Notes: generated from the sequence alone by a model not told the origin. A stretch of DNA of 50,327 nucleotides from Guillardia theta CCMP2712 (GCF_000315625.1 NW_005434670.1:560770-611096); one strand, 5' to 3'; positions 12,255-22,455 are shown, counted from the first letter of the stretch. Translations and numbers: made by a program.

Positions 12255-13627
12255 ATGAAGCCAGCACCGGCCATGCGCGATTTTCTTTTTGTCAGCCTTT
12301 TCCTGTGGATAACTCAGACAGGTAAGATGACTTGTCTTGTGTTTCTTGTGCCAATCTGCAATGTTCCTCTCTACATGTTTACATAGTGGAGGTGTTCCAA
12401 GTTTGCTTGGATCCCCAGAAAAAAATGTTCATGACGTTTGCTGACACTATCATTTTCCCACCAGCAGATGGATTTTTGACACCATTGAATCGACTTCCAT
12501 GCACGAATTTCTTCCCGCAGGGTGAGAAGATCTTGCTTTCTGTGCATGCACCCATTGAGTCTCGGTGACCCATGGCGAAAGTCTTGTGCTGCATGCCAAG
12601 TTCCTCTATGCTGACAGCTCCTCTGGCATCAGGATGCCCTCTCGGCTTCCAATACCGTCTGAGCCCCTTGGCATTCGGCAATTCACCACGAAAGGACGCG
12701 AGTATCTGCTCTGTTTCCATGCTTGCGAAACAAAAAGGGCTGCGAGTGGGAACGGTAAGACCCCTTGCGGAGCATAAGGTTGGCTCACCTGTGAGCTACA
12801 CCTGACAGGTGGCTGATAACAGAGCAGCAAAATTCAACTATGAGGTCTAGCGAGCTTTTGTCTCCATTGCCTATGGGCTCCTTGACTTCCGGCTAGATCT
12901 TGGACAAGATCGAGTGCGGAATTATCCTCGTTGGAACTGAAGTGAAGTCCTGCAGAGCTGGGAAAATGAACATAGGTGAGGGGAGATGAACGTAGGTGAC
13001 TTGCACGTCGCTGACCGCTGCCCTCGATTGGCAGAGGAGGGGTTTGCCAGGGTGGACAAGAACGGTGCTCTCAAGCTGCACAACTGTTGGCCAACTCTCT
13101 GATATGTGCGGCCCTCCCTGGCTTGACGTCGCTGTTCAGGCCACATCTCTCGGCACATGACCACGGGAACATTTTTCAATCACGAAGAAGTGAGTTGAGA
13201 CAGCCTGCCAGCGTCTTGGTGGCTGATTGGACGCGCAGAAAAGGGTTAGAGACCTGCTAGCGCACAAGACAGAAATCCTGAAGATGGCAAAGGTTGACCA
13301 GTACAACCCTGAGTTTTGCAATGTTGTTGACGTTTGACAAGGCACAAGACATCAAGGGAAATACCCTTATCCCCCTAAGAGCATATTTCAATGACCGGAG
13401 ATTGCTCAAGGTCAGTTTGCATGAGGATTGAACTTCTTTCCTCAGGGTAAGTTTGTTTAGGTCGAGGTCGGGATTTGTAGAGGAAAAGCCAAGGTAGACA
13501 AGAGGGAAGACATGAAGGTCATGGCGTGTGTCTTTCATGCTCTCCTTGTCGTCCTGATATTTGTGGGGCTCAGAAACGCGATGTAGGCAGAGATACCAAG
13601 CGGGAACTCAAAGCGGCTGGTTATTAA
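12255..13627 (+). CDS. smpB: plastid-targeted SmpB, tmRNA-binding protein of trans-translation
   Basis: SmpB binds tmRNA (ssrA) and delivers it to stalled bacterial-type ribosomes. Eleven exons: 12255-12321, 12468-12521, 12582-12754, 12809-12844, 12897-12975, 13035-13085, 13140-13189, 13239-13292, 13342-13410, 13461-13517 and 13574-13627 (TAA), giving 247 residues. Phases agree at every join. The mature part reads VADNRAAKFNYEI, then GIILVGTEVKSCRAGK (bacterial form: TGTEVKSLRAGK), then LHNCHISRH and FFNHEEKRVRDLLAHK. It continues with TLIPLRAYFNDR, then VEVGICRGKAKVDKRED and a basic tail KKRDVGRDTKRELKAAGY. Ahead lies a hydrophobic signal peptide (FLFVSLFLWITQTDG), then Phe and a Ser/Lys-rich transit peptide, so the protein should reach the plastid. 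Joins of exons 2 and 3 are the least certain, because alternative acceptors exist. It converges on BLOC1S2. Confidence 0.9.
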
Positions 13628-13820
13628 ACTTGGCGAATACATTCCATTCAAACCTGGATACAAATTTTGCATATAAGTGTCGGCATTCCCATTCAAGTTG
13701 AGTTTAAAGACGTTTTGATGTTCTGATCAAAGAATAAGCGGGGGGGAATCTCACGATCGACGAGAGATGATGATCTCTTTGTATTTTGACTCTGTTATGC
13801 CATGAATTGATCAGAAAAAG

Positions 13821-14473
13821 TCAAGAAGGATAAGAGAGGAGGTCACCAATTTTCTTGGAGTAGTCATCAAGAAGCTGTGCAGTATTCAAAAGCTCGTCCA
13901 CGCTGGTCTCCAAGTCGGTGATTTGGTCTAGGAGGGGGTTCAATTCTTTCTTTTTCTTTTCCAAGGTCTCAAGATTCTCATTGATGTTGGAGGTAGCTGA
14001 GACAAGTTCCTTCATTTTCGCCTCAGTTGTGGTCTGCATCTTATCTAGTAGATTATATTCTTCGGACGCGGCTGTAATGACTCAGTCAGCATACAGAGGG
14101 AAATCATCGATGGAATGAACAATCGAGCGACAATACATTCTGAAATCATTGCCATCAAGCAGGACCATATTCACCGTAGAGGGAGCACTATCGAGATCAT
14201 AGCATGGTATAAGTCTTTTCAACAGTGAGTCAGGTAGAACGGGAGGCTCAGGGGCATGAATGCAAAAGGAACAGGTCAAACAGAATTGAGAAACCAAAGA
14301 AGAAATTCGAGTTACAGGCATTGCATGAGACTGCGTTCCCCTCCGACAGGCAGGAATTCAGTGGGAGTGGGGAGGAAGATGAGGAGGAGTGAAACATAAG
14401 GACACTCACCCAGCATGTCGCCCTTCATCTGCTTCATCACCTTCTCCATCATCACCTCCCCCGCCGACGTCAT
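13821..14473 (-). CDS. BLOC1S2: BLOC-1/BORC subunit 2 (BLOS2)
   Basis: Small coiled-coil subunit shared by BLOC-1 and BORC, the complexes that act on endosome and lysosome positioning and biogenesis. Two exons, 14473-14410 and 14071-13821, join in phase 1 (G then CC) to give 104 residues. The join reads KGDMLAASEEYNLLDKMQ, matching the human segment with TSEDYKLLENMN. Downstream, NENLETLEKKKKELNPLLDQ and AQLLDDYSKKI match the human NLKDLNQKYAGLQPYLDQ and AYKLDAYSKKL. The intron spans 14072-14409. An in-frame ATG at 14518 could extend the N-terminus by 15 residues; the shorter start fits the family better. It shares a short divergent promoter region with the DUF1445 gene. Confidence 0.85.
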
Positions 14474-14635
14474 TTCAGCAGGACGGCCTGTAACACCCCT
14501 ACCCCCCAATTGACACATTCTCTAACCGGTGGTGAGAAATATATAAATCTAAAAAGACTTATTTCTGGACATGGTACAATGTTAAACACATGTAAATTCT
14601 TTTTTTATCTAAAACTGTTTTAGTTCGGGCTGGCC
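14474..14635. promoter_or_regulatory. candidate bidirectional promoter, BLOC1S2 / DUF1445
   Basis: Only about 160 bases separate the divergent start codons. The interval is AT-rich (TATATAAATCTAAAAAG near 14540 and a T-run near 14600), unlike its flanks. A TATA-like ATATATAAA lies at about 14538-14546. Promoter function is inferred from position. Confidence 0.4.
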
Positions 14636-16017
14636 ATGGCTGGGTGCGCTCTTCGCACTGCCTTCCATGTCAACTTCAACATGGCAGCAGGCAGGAGCCG
14701 CGAGGAGGTGTCTACCGTCGAGCATGCAGCCATGCTCCTACTGGATGCCCGGCTGAGACAACTTGCAGGCTGCTAGCTTCCGAGAGCTCGTCAGAATTAA
14801 GCGGCATCGTGGACCAACCTCTGGCCATGCAGCCCAGTTCGTGCAGGTACTGCGTTCTCATCCGGCGGAAGGTCGATTCAGAATCTGAATTTTTTCTGAA
14901 ACGGATTTGAAGGCAAACTTTGTATCGCTCCCCAAGAAATATTCATTTGACTTTCTAATGTTTTGCTTGCGAAATCCTCGCCCATGCCCCCTGTTGGCCG
15001 TACTTTCGTTGTCTCGGTGTGTGAAGGATGATGATGAACAAATAGGTCACAGACCCTGGAAGCTCTTGCATTGAAATAGCTAGAGACGCCAACATCTGCA
15101 CTGTGAGTCTTGCTGTCAAAGGGAATATCACAAGAATTTACGTGTTATGCTGATATGAAATCAGGACATCCCGTTGTATCGTGTCTTCAAGGACGGGAAG
15201 ATGACGGAGCAAGAGAGCATCGAAGAATATCGTACTAGGGGGCAAAATGTACTTGTTTCGATGACACAAGACCTTGCAGTGCATGAAGCGGAAGAAGAGA
15301 ACAAGCTGGTGTCGTTCCTACTTGGATGCTCCTTCTCATGGGAGGGGATGCTCACGGAGGCAGGAACGACTCTGAGCATTTCTTCCGTGGCTCAGCGTCT
15401 TATTTGCTGCAGGTCTGATACCCAGACACATCGAAGAGCATCGCAACGTCCCCATGTACATAACCAACATCCCAAACCGTACATCCGGGCCTTTCGGAGG
15501 CTTCTTAGTTGTGAGCATGCGGCCGTATCGCCCGGAACAAGTACCACAAGTAGCTGCCATCACGAGCAGGTGTCTGATGCGTCGAGGCCTCTGCTTGACG
15601 TGGCTACTGCTCTCACCCTCTTAGCAAACTTCAGGTTCCCAGGTGCTCATGGCGGCCCGATCCACTCCGGTGACCCGGACAAGATCGGCATTTCTCCCGA
15701 CCGTCTCGGCCAGCCTGACTTTGGCGATGCCGTGACAATCCGTGCGTTTCGAATTCCCTATGATGGGCATGTAATGATGGCTCTCCCTTGGCAGGAGACG
15801 GGGAGCTGCCAGTATTCTGGGCATGCGGCGTCACCCCGCAGGTGAGGAAGTGGCGTTCACGGCATGTTTATCCGCCGACCTGACGTCTGTCCTTGGATTT
15901 TATTAGACTGCAATCATGGCGGCCGCCCTCCCGCTCGTCATCACACACTCGCCCGGACACATGTTCGTGACGGACATCCTCATCGAGGAGATGGATATTC
16001 AACAGTGTAGCACATAA
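14636..16017 (+). CDS. DUF1445 / YcsI-type protein, D-glutamate-cyclase-like
   Basis: Member of the family annotated as putative hydro-lyase or D-glutamate cyclase (PF07286). Nine exons: 14636-14707, 14769-14846, 14913-14999, 15046-15102, 15165-15363, 15413-15569, 15635-15741, 15795-15841 and 15907-16017 (TAA), 304 residues. Family blocks appear in order: [89 protein letters not shown] and [15 protein letters not shown]. The last are [26 protein letters not shown] and [12 protein letters not shown]. An extra stretch of about 25 residues lies after DGK. The intron at 15364-15412 starts with GA instead of GT. No signal peptide is seen; a cytosolic or mitochondrial location is possible. The stop lies 40 bases from that of the convergent acidic-protein gene. 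The biochemical activity in algae is not established. Confidence 0.88.
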
Positions 16018-16057
16018 AAAGGAACGCCTCGAGCTTATTCGAGGCTCTTGGCGGCCC

Positions 16058-16544
16058 TCAGGCATTCTCGGAGCCCTCGTCCTCGCCTTCAGTCCCCTCG
16101 GTCTCAGAACCTTCGGCATCAATGCCAATGGAGATCCCATCTTGAGCCGCTTCCCGGAGCTGCTCCATCCAGATCTGAACCTGCTGAATGTCAGGCTTGC
16201 AACACACTCTATTCAAATTGAAGAACCTCTTCATCTGTCGGGGGCCTGCCTCTCTCTTGCGTGAACAGGTCAATCAGCTGCTGCAGGATGTCTGAAGCCA
16301 TGTCTTCTTCCTCTTCCTCCTCAGCATCCTCCTCCTCGTTGGCGTCGTTATTCTCCTCAACAGAGGTCGCGGAGAGGTTCAAGTTGATTGGCTGTATGTC
16401 TCCAGCCTTCGTCTTGTGCTCCTCATCGACATCCTTCTTCTTGGTTGTGGTCGGAGTGCCCTGAGGGTCTTCTTGCTTCTCGGCTTTCCGTTTCCCCAGG
16501 GAATGGTCGTCAACGGCTGGGTTGAGCTCTTCGATGGCAGACAT
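16058..16544 (-). CDS. acidic nuclear-type protein, uncharacterised
   Basis: Two exons, 16544-16227 and 16180-16058, with a 46-base GT-AG intron, give 146 residues. The start MSAIEELNPAVDD was chosen because upstream codons in the same frame look like UTR. Features in order: a basic LGKRKAEKQ and TTKKKD patch resembling a nuclear localisation signal, an acidic run (EEEDAEEEEEED), then a helical segment ILQQLIDLFTQERGRPPTDEE-VQIWMEQLREAA, and an acidic C-terminus. The layout recalls small histone chaperones or transcription cofactors, but no family is recognised. It is convergent with the DUF1445 gene and divergent from the membrane protein at 16796. Confidence 0.7.
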
Positions 16545-16795
16545 GATCGGGTTGGACGAGATGGAGGGGGTCAGAGCAAGGAAACAGGTAAGGAAGCAGG
16601 ATTCTTTTCCCAGCGGCGCGCGGGAGAGCAGGAGCGCTGGTCGAGGGAGATCGGAAGGAAAGGATTTGGGAGGGGCTTTTGGCGCGAACCTCGTTTCGGG
16701 TCCCAAATGTCGTTACAGTCCGTTATGAGATTATTGGGAACAGTTACCCGCCGTTGTTGTCTATTTGGGGAGTCAAATTACATGCACCACTGAGC
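16545..16795. promoter_or_regulatory. divergent intergenic region, acidic protein / membrane protein
   Basis: A 250-base interval between two opposed start codons, GC-rich on the left (GGCGCGCGGGAGAGC at 16614-16628) and AT-richer on the right. No clear TATA box is seen. A promoter role for both genes is inferred from position. Confidence 0.35.
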
Positions 16796-18568
16796 ATGGC
16801 GGGAGGACCGACGGGAGGCGAAGTGGAGGAGAGGCAGCGGAGCGACATGAGCAGCTTGCCGAGCCACTATGATGCCTGTTGCACAGAGAGGAGGAGCGCT
16901 CGAGACGAGGTTGATGGCATCGAGAGCTCTCGTGGGGAGCGATTGCTGACTTTTTTGTGCAGTCGCGCCGAGTCAAGCTTGTGCTGTCCTGCGGGATCCT
17001 GCTGACCGCCCTTTTCCTTCTGGTGACGATTGTGGTTCAGCAAAGGTACGAGTATGACCTGATGGTGACTGGAGCGCCTCACGGCTGTGATTGCAGCCAT
17101 GGACAGCGAGCGTACTTGGAAGAGGATCTTTCTGCTCTAGGTGACCCAACGAAGGTATTTGCTGTTGCTTCATGGAGAAAACCTCATGTGAGGCGTTTGA
17201 ACCAGTCGAGCTCTTCTTCTATCAGACAGCTTGCTGACGAGCGGATCAATCACTGGATGCAGCTCAAGCTGCCCAACCTGGATGCCAACTTCTTGGATAG
17301 CGCAGGCCGTCGAGGATCTAGCTCCCGCCCTGTTCCGATGTCCCATGCAAGTAGCTCGGAAGATTTTCAGGAGGAGAGAAAGAAGATGAGGGAAGAGATG
17401 ATCAAGTCGTTCTCAAGGAAGGCTGAAGAGAGCACTGCAGAGGCTCTTTCTTCCCAAGGCTCAAACAGCATGACCTTTCCTACTTTAAGTGGAATGGAAG
17501 GTACTTCCCAGCACTACGTTGTCCCGACAATATCTCCCCCGGAAGAGGTAAGGACGCGCTGGTTCACCTTTCTTATCCTCCCTCGTTTTCTCTTGCTCTT
17601 CCTACTTGATGCGATCATCTTCCTCCTGATTTGATGGCATCCTGTGGTTGATTCTGTGGGTCAGGCACAGGCATCGCGTTCCAGGACAAGAGAGCATGCA
17701 AGCCGACTACAAGCATCTGCTCTTGCCTCCAAGAGGAAAGAGGATGCTTCAGCGTCAGCGTTCGTTGGAGGAAAGTTCAGCTCGAAAGCAAGCAGCATTG
17801 TTGATGACCTCATCTCAAAGTCCCTGGTCATCTCAAAGTCCCTTGGAAAGAGCGACCAGAGCTTGAAGCGCAATGCTCTCAACAGGATCCAAGCCTACCA
17901 TCAAGCAGTGAGCAGCAGTGGGAGCAGCAGCAATGTTATTCATTATCCGGGGGAGAATTCAGATCGGTCAGACAAGCCAGAGACGAAGAGATTTGCCAGG
18001 AGTCCGAGAGAGCATCTCGACGAAGGAGATAGCACGAGTGGAGGGGTGAGTACACGGGCACCCGATCTGGCGATACAGCTTACGCCGATCTTCAGGTGCA
18101 GGACCATCTCTTTGATCTCTACACAAGCAACAAGAATGCACAATCTTATCTAAACCAGGATGGAGGACGTCATAGAGGTAGTAGGATGTCTATCAACAAC
18201 CTCTCTGACTCCGGTACAGGCATGGCTCAACTCTCAGCTCCCGCTAGCGTTGCCATGGCCTCCTCCAGAGATGACGTGGACACCGATGGAGGAGGGGGGG
18301 ATCCGTTCAACAATGCCCTTTTCAACATTGTTCACGATTGCTCCCTCGGTGGACCAACTTGCTGATGTTTCAATCTGTATAGAATTCTTTACAACACTAC
18401 GATCGTTACGTGCTTGCCATCAAAGCTCCAATCACTCCTTCTCACCTGACATCCCTCCCAATACAGCTGGAGGACAAACTAGAGAGGAAGTTCAACTCTC
18501 TCACCCTCGACGATTACATCAACAGCGCTCTCCCTCAGTCTCAAGTCATCGCTCCTTTCTTCTCATAA
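16796..18568 (+). CDS. single-pass membrane protein, uncharacterised
   Basis: Five exons, 16796-16909, 16963-17547, 17665-18045, 18096-18329 and 18383-18568 (TAA), give 499 residues with consistent phases. A 38-residue polar N-terminus is followed by basic SRRVK and a hydrophobic helix [20 protein letters not shown] at about residues 43-62. This suggests a type II orientation with a large C-terminal region. That region is rich in Ser and charged residues ([34 protein letters not shown]) and ends in a more ordered part: [20 protein letters not shown], then [22 protein letters not shown]. The last join assumes a donor at 18330 (ATT then GTTCAC). No known domain is recognised. Confidence 0.72.
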
Positions 18569-18641
18569 ACCTTCTTGCTACATGCTTTCTCTTGGTACAC
18601 CTCAACTCCTGACTCTCGCCAAGACCACTCTCCCTGCTCCC

Positions 18642-18688
18642 AGGCCAGACGGATTCGAACCGCCCCCCTCGCGCCCTAGCGCTGGCCC
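18642..18688 (-). other. compact tRNA-like element downstream of histone H3
   Basis: Read on the minus strand, GGGCCAG pairs with CTGGCCT over seven pairs (one G-U), forming an acceptor-like stem. Next to it is a five-pair T-arm, GGCGG-TTCGAAT-CCGTC, with the standard seven-base T-loop. A perfect B-box, GGTTCGAATCC, lies at 18661-18651. Between stem and T-arm is a small GCGC-TAGG-GCGC hairpin in the D-arm position. There is no room for an anticodon arm in 47 bases, so it is not a normal tRNA gene. It starts 10 bases after the histone stem-loop. Confidence 0.6.
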
Positions 18689-18698
18689 TTGTGTGTTT

Positions 18699-18714
18699 GG
18701 TGTTGATGAACACC
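18699..18714 (-). promoter_or_regulatory. histone-type 3' stem-loop of H3
   Basis: On the minus strand, GGTGTT-CATC-AACACC: six perfect pairs with a four-base loop, starting 38 bases after the H3 stop codon. This is the geometry of the histone mRNA stem-loop (six pairs, four-base loop, GG at the 5' and CC at the 3' end of the stem). The same stem sequence occurs after the H1-like gene. Confidence 0.7.
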
Positions 18715-18752
18715 TGTATCTTGGTTCCTTGACCGTCTCGTCGTCCTCGAGC

Positions 18753-19217
<465 letters not shown>

Positions 19218-19249
19218 TTAGATCGGAGGCAGGGACAGGTGTGTTTCAA

Positions 19250-19640
19250 GGACCCTACGAGGAGACCAGGGAAAATAAGGCAAATCAGGGGGTACAGGTG
19301 TGCAGGGTGATAAAGACACGGGTGGAAGAGAATAGGAGGGAGGGGGTGAGGAGGAGGTGGGGAGAGAAAAAAAAAGAAATGACCCCCTACCCAGAAGACT
19401 ACAGGAGAAAAGGCAGGGGAAAGGAGGTAGGGTAGGGACAAAGTAGGGGAGCACCGGGTGGGCATAGGAGAAACACAGGAGATGGAAGAAGGGTGGGTGG
19501 GGATTTGAGTTTCCGAATACCACCGGTGCCTAATGAGATCAAAAGAGGAGAGGTGGGTGGGGACGATGGAAAACAAGAGCTTCAAGGACCGGGTCTATCA
19601 CAAGAAATAGGTGTGAAATCAGGTGGTAGGGGTAGTAGAT
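19250..19640 (+). repeat. left arm of a ~390-bp inverted repeat
   Basis: This arm is the near-perfect reverse complement of 19796-20189: both give the same translated string in opposite orientation, with only a few substitutions. The inner end is at GTAGTAGAT (19632-19640). The outer end cannot be fixed, because the partner arm runs into the N gap at 20190. Confidence 0.85.
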
Positions 19641-19795
19641 CACCAATTCAAACACAACTGGTCTGATGAGCCGGAATTTTTGAATGGATCTGATCACCCC
19701 TACCCCCTCATTCCCACCTTCAGAAAGACAAAATACCCGGTTCTCAACAGTGCACCCCACCCCACCCTGCTTGCAACACCTGTGTTTCTCCTATT
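19641..19795. other. spacer of the inverted repeat
   Basis: 155 bases between the arms, without an open frame of note; it includes a TACCCCCTCATTCCCACC tract. As RNA or single-stranded DNA, the arms would form a long hairpin with this as the loop. Confidence 0.7.
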
Positions 19796-20189
19796 ATCTA
19801 CTACCCCTACCACCTGATTTCACACCTATTTCTTGTGATAGACCCGGTCCTTGAAGCTCTTGTTTTCCATCGTCCCCACCCACCTCTCCTCTTTTGATCT
19901 CATTAGGCACCGGTGGTATACGGAAACTCAAATCCCCACCCACTCTTCTTCCATCTCCTGTGTTTCTCCTATGCCCACCCGGTGCTCCCCTACTTTGTCC
20001 CTACCCTACCTCCTTTCCCCTGCCTTATCTCCTGTAGTCTTCTGGGTAGGGGGTCATTTCTTTTTTTTTCTCTCCCCACCTCCTCCTCACCCCCTCCCTC
20101 CTATTCTCTTCCACCCGTGTCTTTATCACCCTGCACACCTGTACCCCCTGATTTGCCTTATTTTCCCTGGTCTCCTCGTAGGGTCCTTG
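19796..20189 (-). repeat. right arm of the inverted repeat, truncated by the assembly gap
   Basis: Starts at ATCTACTACCCC and continues to AGGGTCCTTG at 20189, where the Ns begin. It is the reverse complement of the left arm. The open frames on both arms are mirror images and are not treated as genes. Confidence 0.85.
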
Positions 20190-20289
20190 NNNNNNNNNNN
20201 NNNNNNNNNNNNNNNNNNNNNNNNNNNNNNNNNNNNNNNNNNNNNNNNNNNNNNNNNNNNNNNNNNNNNNNNNNNNNNNNNNNNNNNNN
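20190..20289. other. assembly gap (100 N)
   Basis: Exactly 100 N, the usual placeholder for a gap of unknown length. It falls at the outer end of the inverted repeat, the kind of place where assemblies break. Confidence 0.98.
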
Positions 20290-22402
20290 GGAGTGAGCAG
20301 TTGAAACCTCGTACTCGGTGAGGGAAGGAAATCGATTTCTTTCCTCTCCTCCTGACCCTTCAACTCTGAAAACTTCTCAGCATCCTCGCTGGATGCTCCG
20401 CCGTGCTCTGCTACTTCCCCAGACACCCACGAGCTCCTCCCCCCTTGATGTTCCGTCTCCTCTTCCTCCTCTTCCTCCTCTTCCTCCTCTTCCTCCTCCT
20501 CCTCCTCCTCCTCTGCCTCCTCCACCCCTGCATCCTTGATTATGTCGGCTTGTGAGCTTCGCTTCGGTCGCGCGCGGTCTTGCATTCCCTTCATCATGTC
20601 CTCCAGCTCCCCTGCACGCGCTTGCCGAGAACCCACCCGGAGGAGCGAGTCGAGGTCGACCCCTCCGACTTCCTGAAACCAAAACGTCATCCCCATACTC
20701 TTCCTCCCCCCTTCTCGCTCTCCCACCCCTCTTCCCCAACCTCCGTCTCCCTCCTCCTCCTCCTCCATCAACATCGTCACCATCATCGGTACCTCGTGTA
20801 TGTTTGTCTTCTCGCACTGTCCATCACCATGTCCCTCATTCGTCTTGCTGGAGCTGTTGTCTGGAGAGATTCTCGGCTCGCTACCGCCTCCAGCCTTGAG
20901 ATTGACTGCTGCTGCCTCCTCCTCGCCGCAGAACAAGCTCCCAACGCCCCTGTGCTCGACGACTGTCGTCCCTGCTTCTCCTGCTTCCCCTCTCTCTCCA
21001 CGCTCTACGTGCATCCCTCCCTCCTTCACTTCCCCATGATCCTTATCCACCGTCACCCCTTCTTCCTTTTTCACCACCACCTCCTCCTCCTCCTCCATCG
21101 TTGTTCTCTCGCCCTCGTGTTTGCTCTTGCCAGCCCCACTACTGTCCTTGTTTGCGCCAATGTGATTCTCCTCCTCCTCCTTCTCCTCCTTCTCCTCCTC
21201 CTCCTCGTCGCCTCCCTCCTGTATTTCTATGTGGCCCTTGCCATTGCCCTTGCCCTCATTATCCTCCCGCTCCTCCTCCCCGCTCCACGTCTCCTCTTCT
21301 CCCGCAGTTGACTTGTCATCTAACTTTTGAATGGCGAGCAGGAGCAGTTTTGAAAGCTGAGAATCACTGTTTTTCAGAGCTGAAGGCAGCACTCGTCATG
21401 GAAAGCAAGCACTTTGAGAGGAGATGGAGGGGAGGGGAGGGGAGGGGAGGGAGAAGGGAACAGGGTTGGTGGAGCACTTGCAAGAAGGCAAGGACGAGAG
21501 GAGGACAAGATAGGGCTGTACAGGAGTCGACAGGGGAGTGGAGGAGGAAGGGGGGGAGCATGGGAAGGAGGAGGAGGAGGAGGAGGATGGGAACGAGGAA
21601 TGTCTCCCTTACTTCGTCTGAGATCCTCGGCAGAGGATTCCTCCATGTTTGTGAATAGGTGTTGGCCCTCCTGCAGCAGCCGCCGCAGGCTCTGCTCCAG
21701 CGACTCCTCCTCCTGCTCTGCCCAGTGAGACGAAGTGGGAGGGAGCGAGAGGAGCGTGAGGAGGAGGAGAGCTGGAGGGGAGCAGGTGAGAGACTAGACC
21801 TGGATGTCCGAAGAAGATGTCTCGACGGCAAGCAGAAGGAGGTTGCTGAGCAATGAGTCCCTTCTCTTGAGCGCTGGTCAAGGCAGGCGAGTCACTCGGA
21901 TCAGTAGACAAGACGTGAAGCGCGGAGAGAGGAGGGAGGGAGGGAGGGAGGGAGGGAGGGAGGGAGGAGGAGGAGGAAAAGAGAGAAGAGAGAACAAGGC
22001 GATGGAGTAGGGAGCAAGCCAGGCAGGAAGGAGGAGAGCATACCGTCCAACAAGCTCGCAGCGTCAGGGCTTTCGATGGAGGACAGGAGGAGGCTTCCTT
22101 CAGAGAGGATCTGACTAACGAGGGAGGACAAGTTGAGACGGATCCGCTCGTTGCCGCCCCAACGCTCCTCCTCCTCCTCCTCCTCCTCCTCCTCCTCCTC
22201 CTCTCTCCTGTGCGTTCCGGTCTGAGGTCTGCCAAGAACGTGTCATGATGACTGGCATTTGTCTCGGGAGGCAGATCGATGCGCCTGCTGTCTCGGAGGG
22301 GTGGGGGGGTGGCTGAAAGAAGGAGGGGAGAGCGGGGGGTAAAGCAAACGAAAGGAGCGGGTGGATAAGAGTATCGAGAGGAGGAGGAGGAGGGGGAGGA
22401 GG

Positions 22403-22455
<53 letters not shown>

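Larger units (their letters stand above)
18569..18752. other. shared 3' region of membrane-protein gene and histone H3
   Basis: Convergent 3' ends only 184 bases apart. On the minus strand this interval carries the H3 stem-loop and the tRNA-like element listed separately. On the plus strand it would be 3' UTR of the membrane-protein gene. Confidence 0.6.

Noticed and set aside
12565-12777. A frame reading LVLHAKFLYADSSSGIR in SmpB exon 3
   Set aside because: It looks protein-like, but only the other frame (SSMLTAPLASGCPLGFQY) connects in phase both to the signal-peptide exons and to VADNRAAKF, and it has transit-peptide composition.
14082-14321. A 79-residue minus-strand frame
   Set aside because: It falls in the BLOC1S2 intron and the exon join around it reproduces the family sequence.
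18720-18752. A classical U7-binding purine-rich element after the H3 stem-loop
   Set aside because: The stem-loop is followed by AAACACACAA and the tRNA-like fold; no AAAGAGCTG-like box was found.
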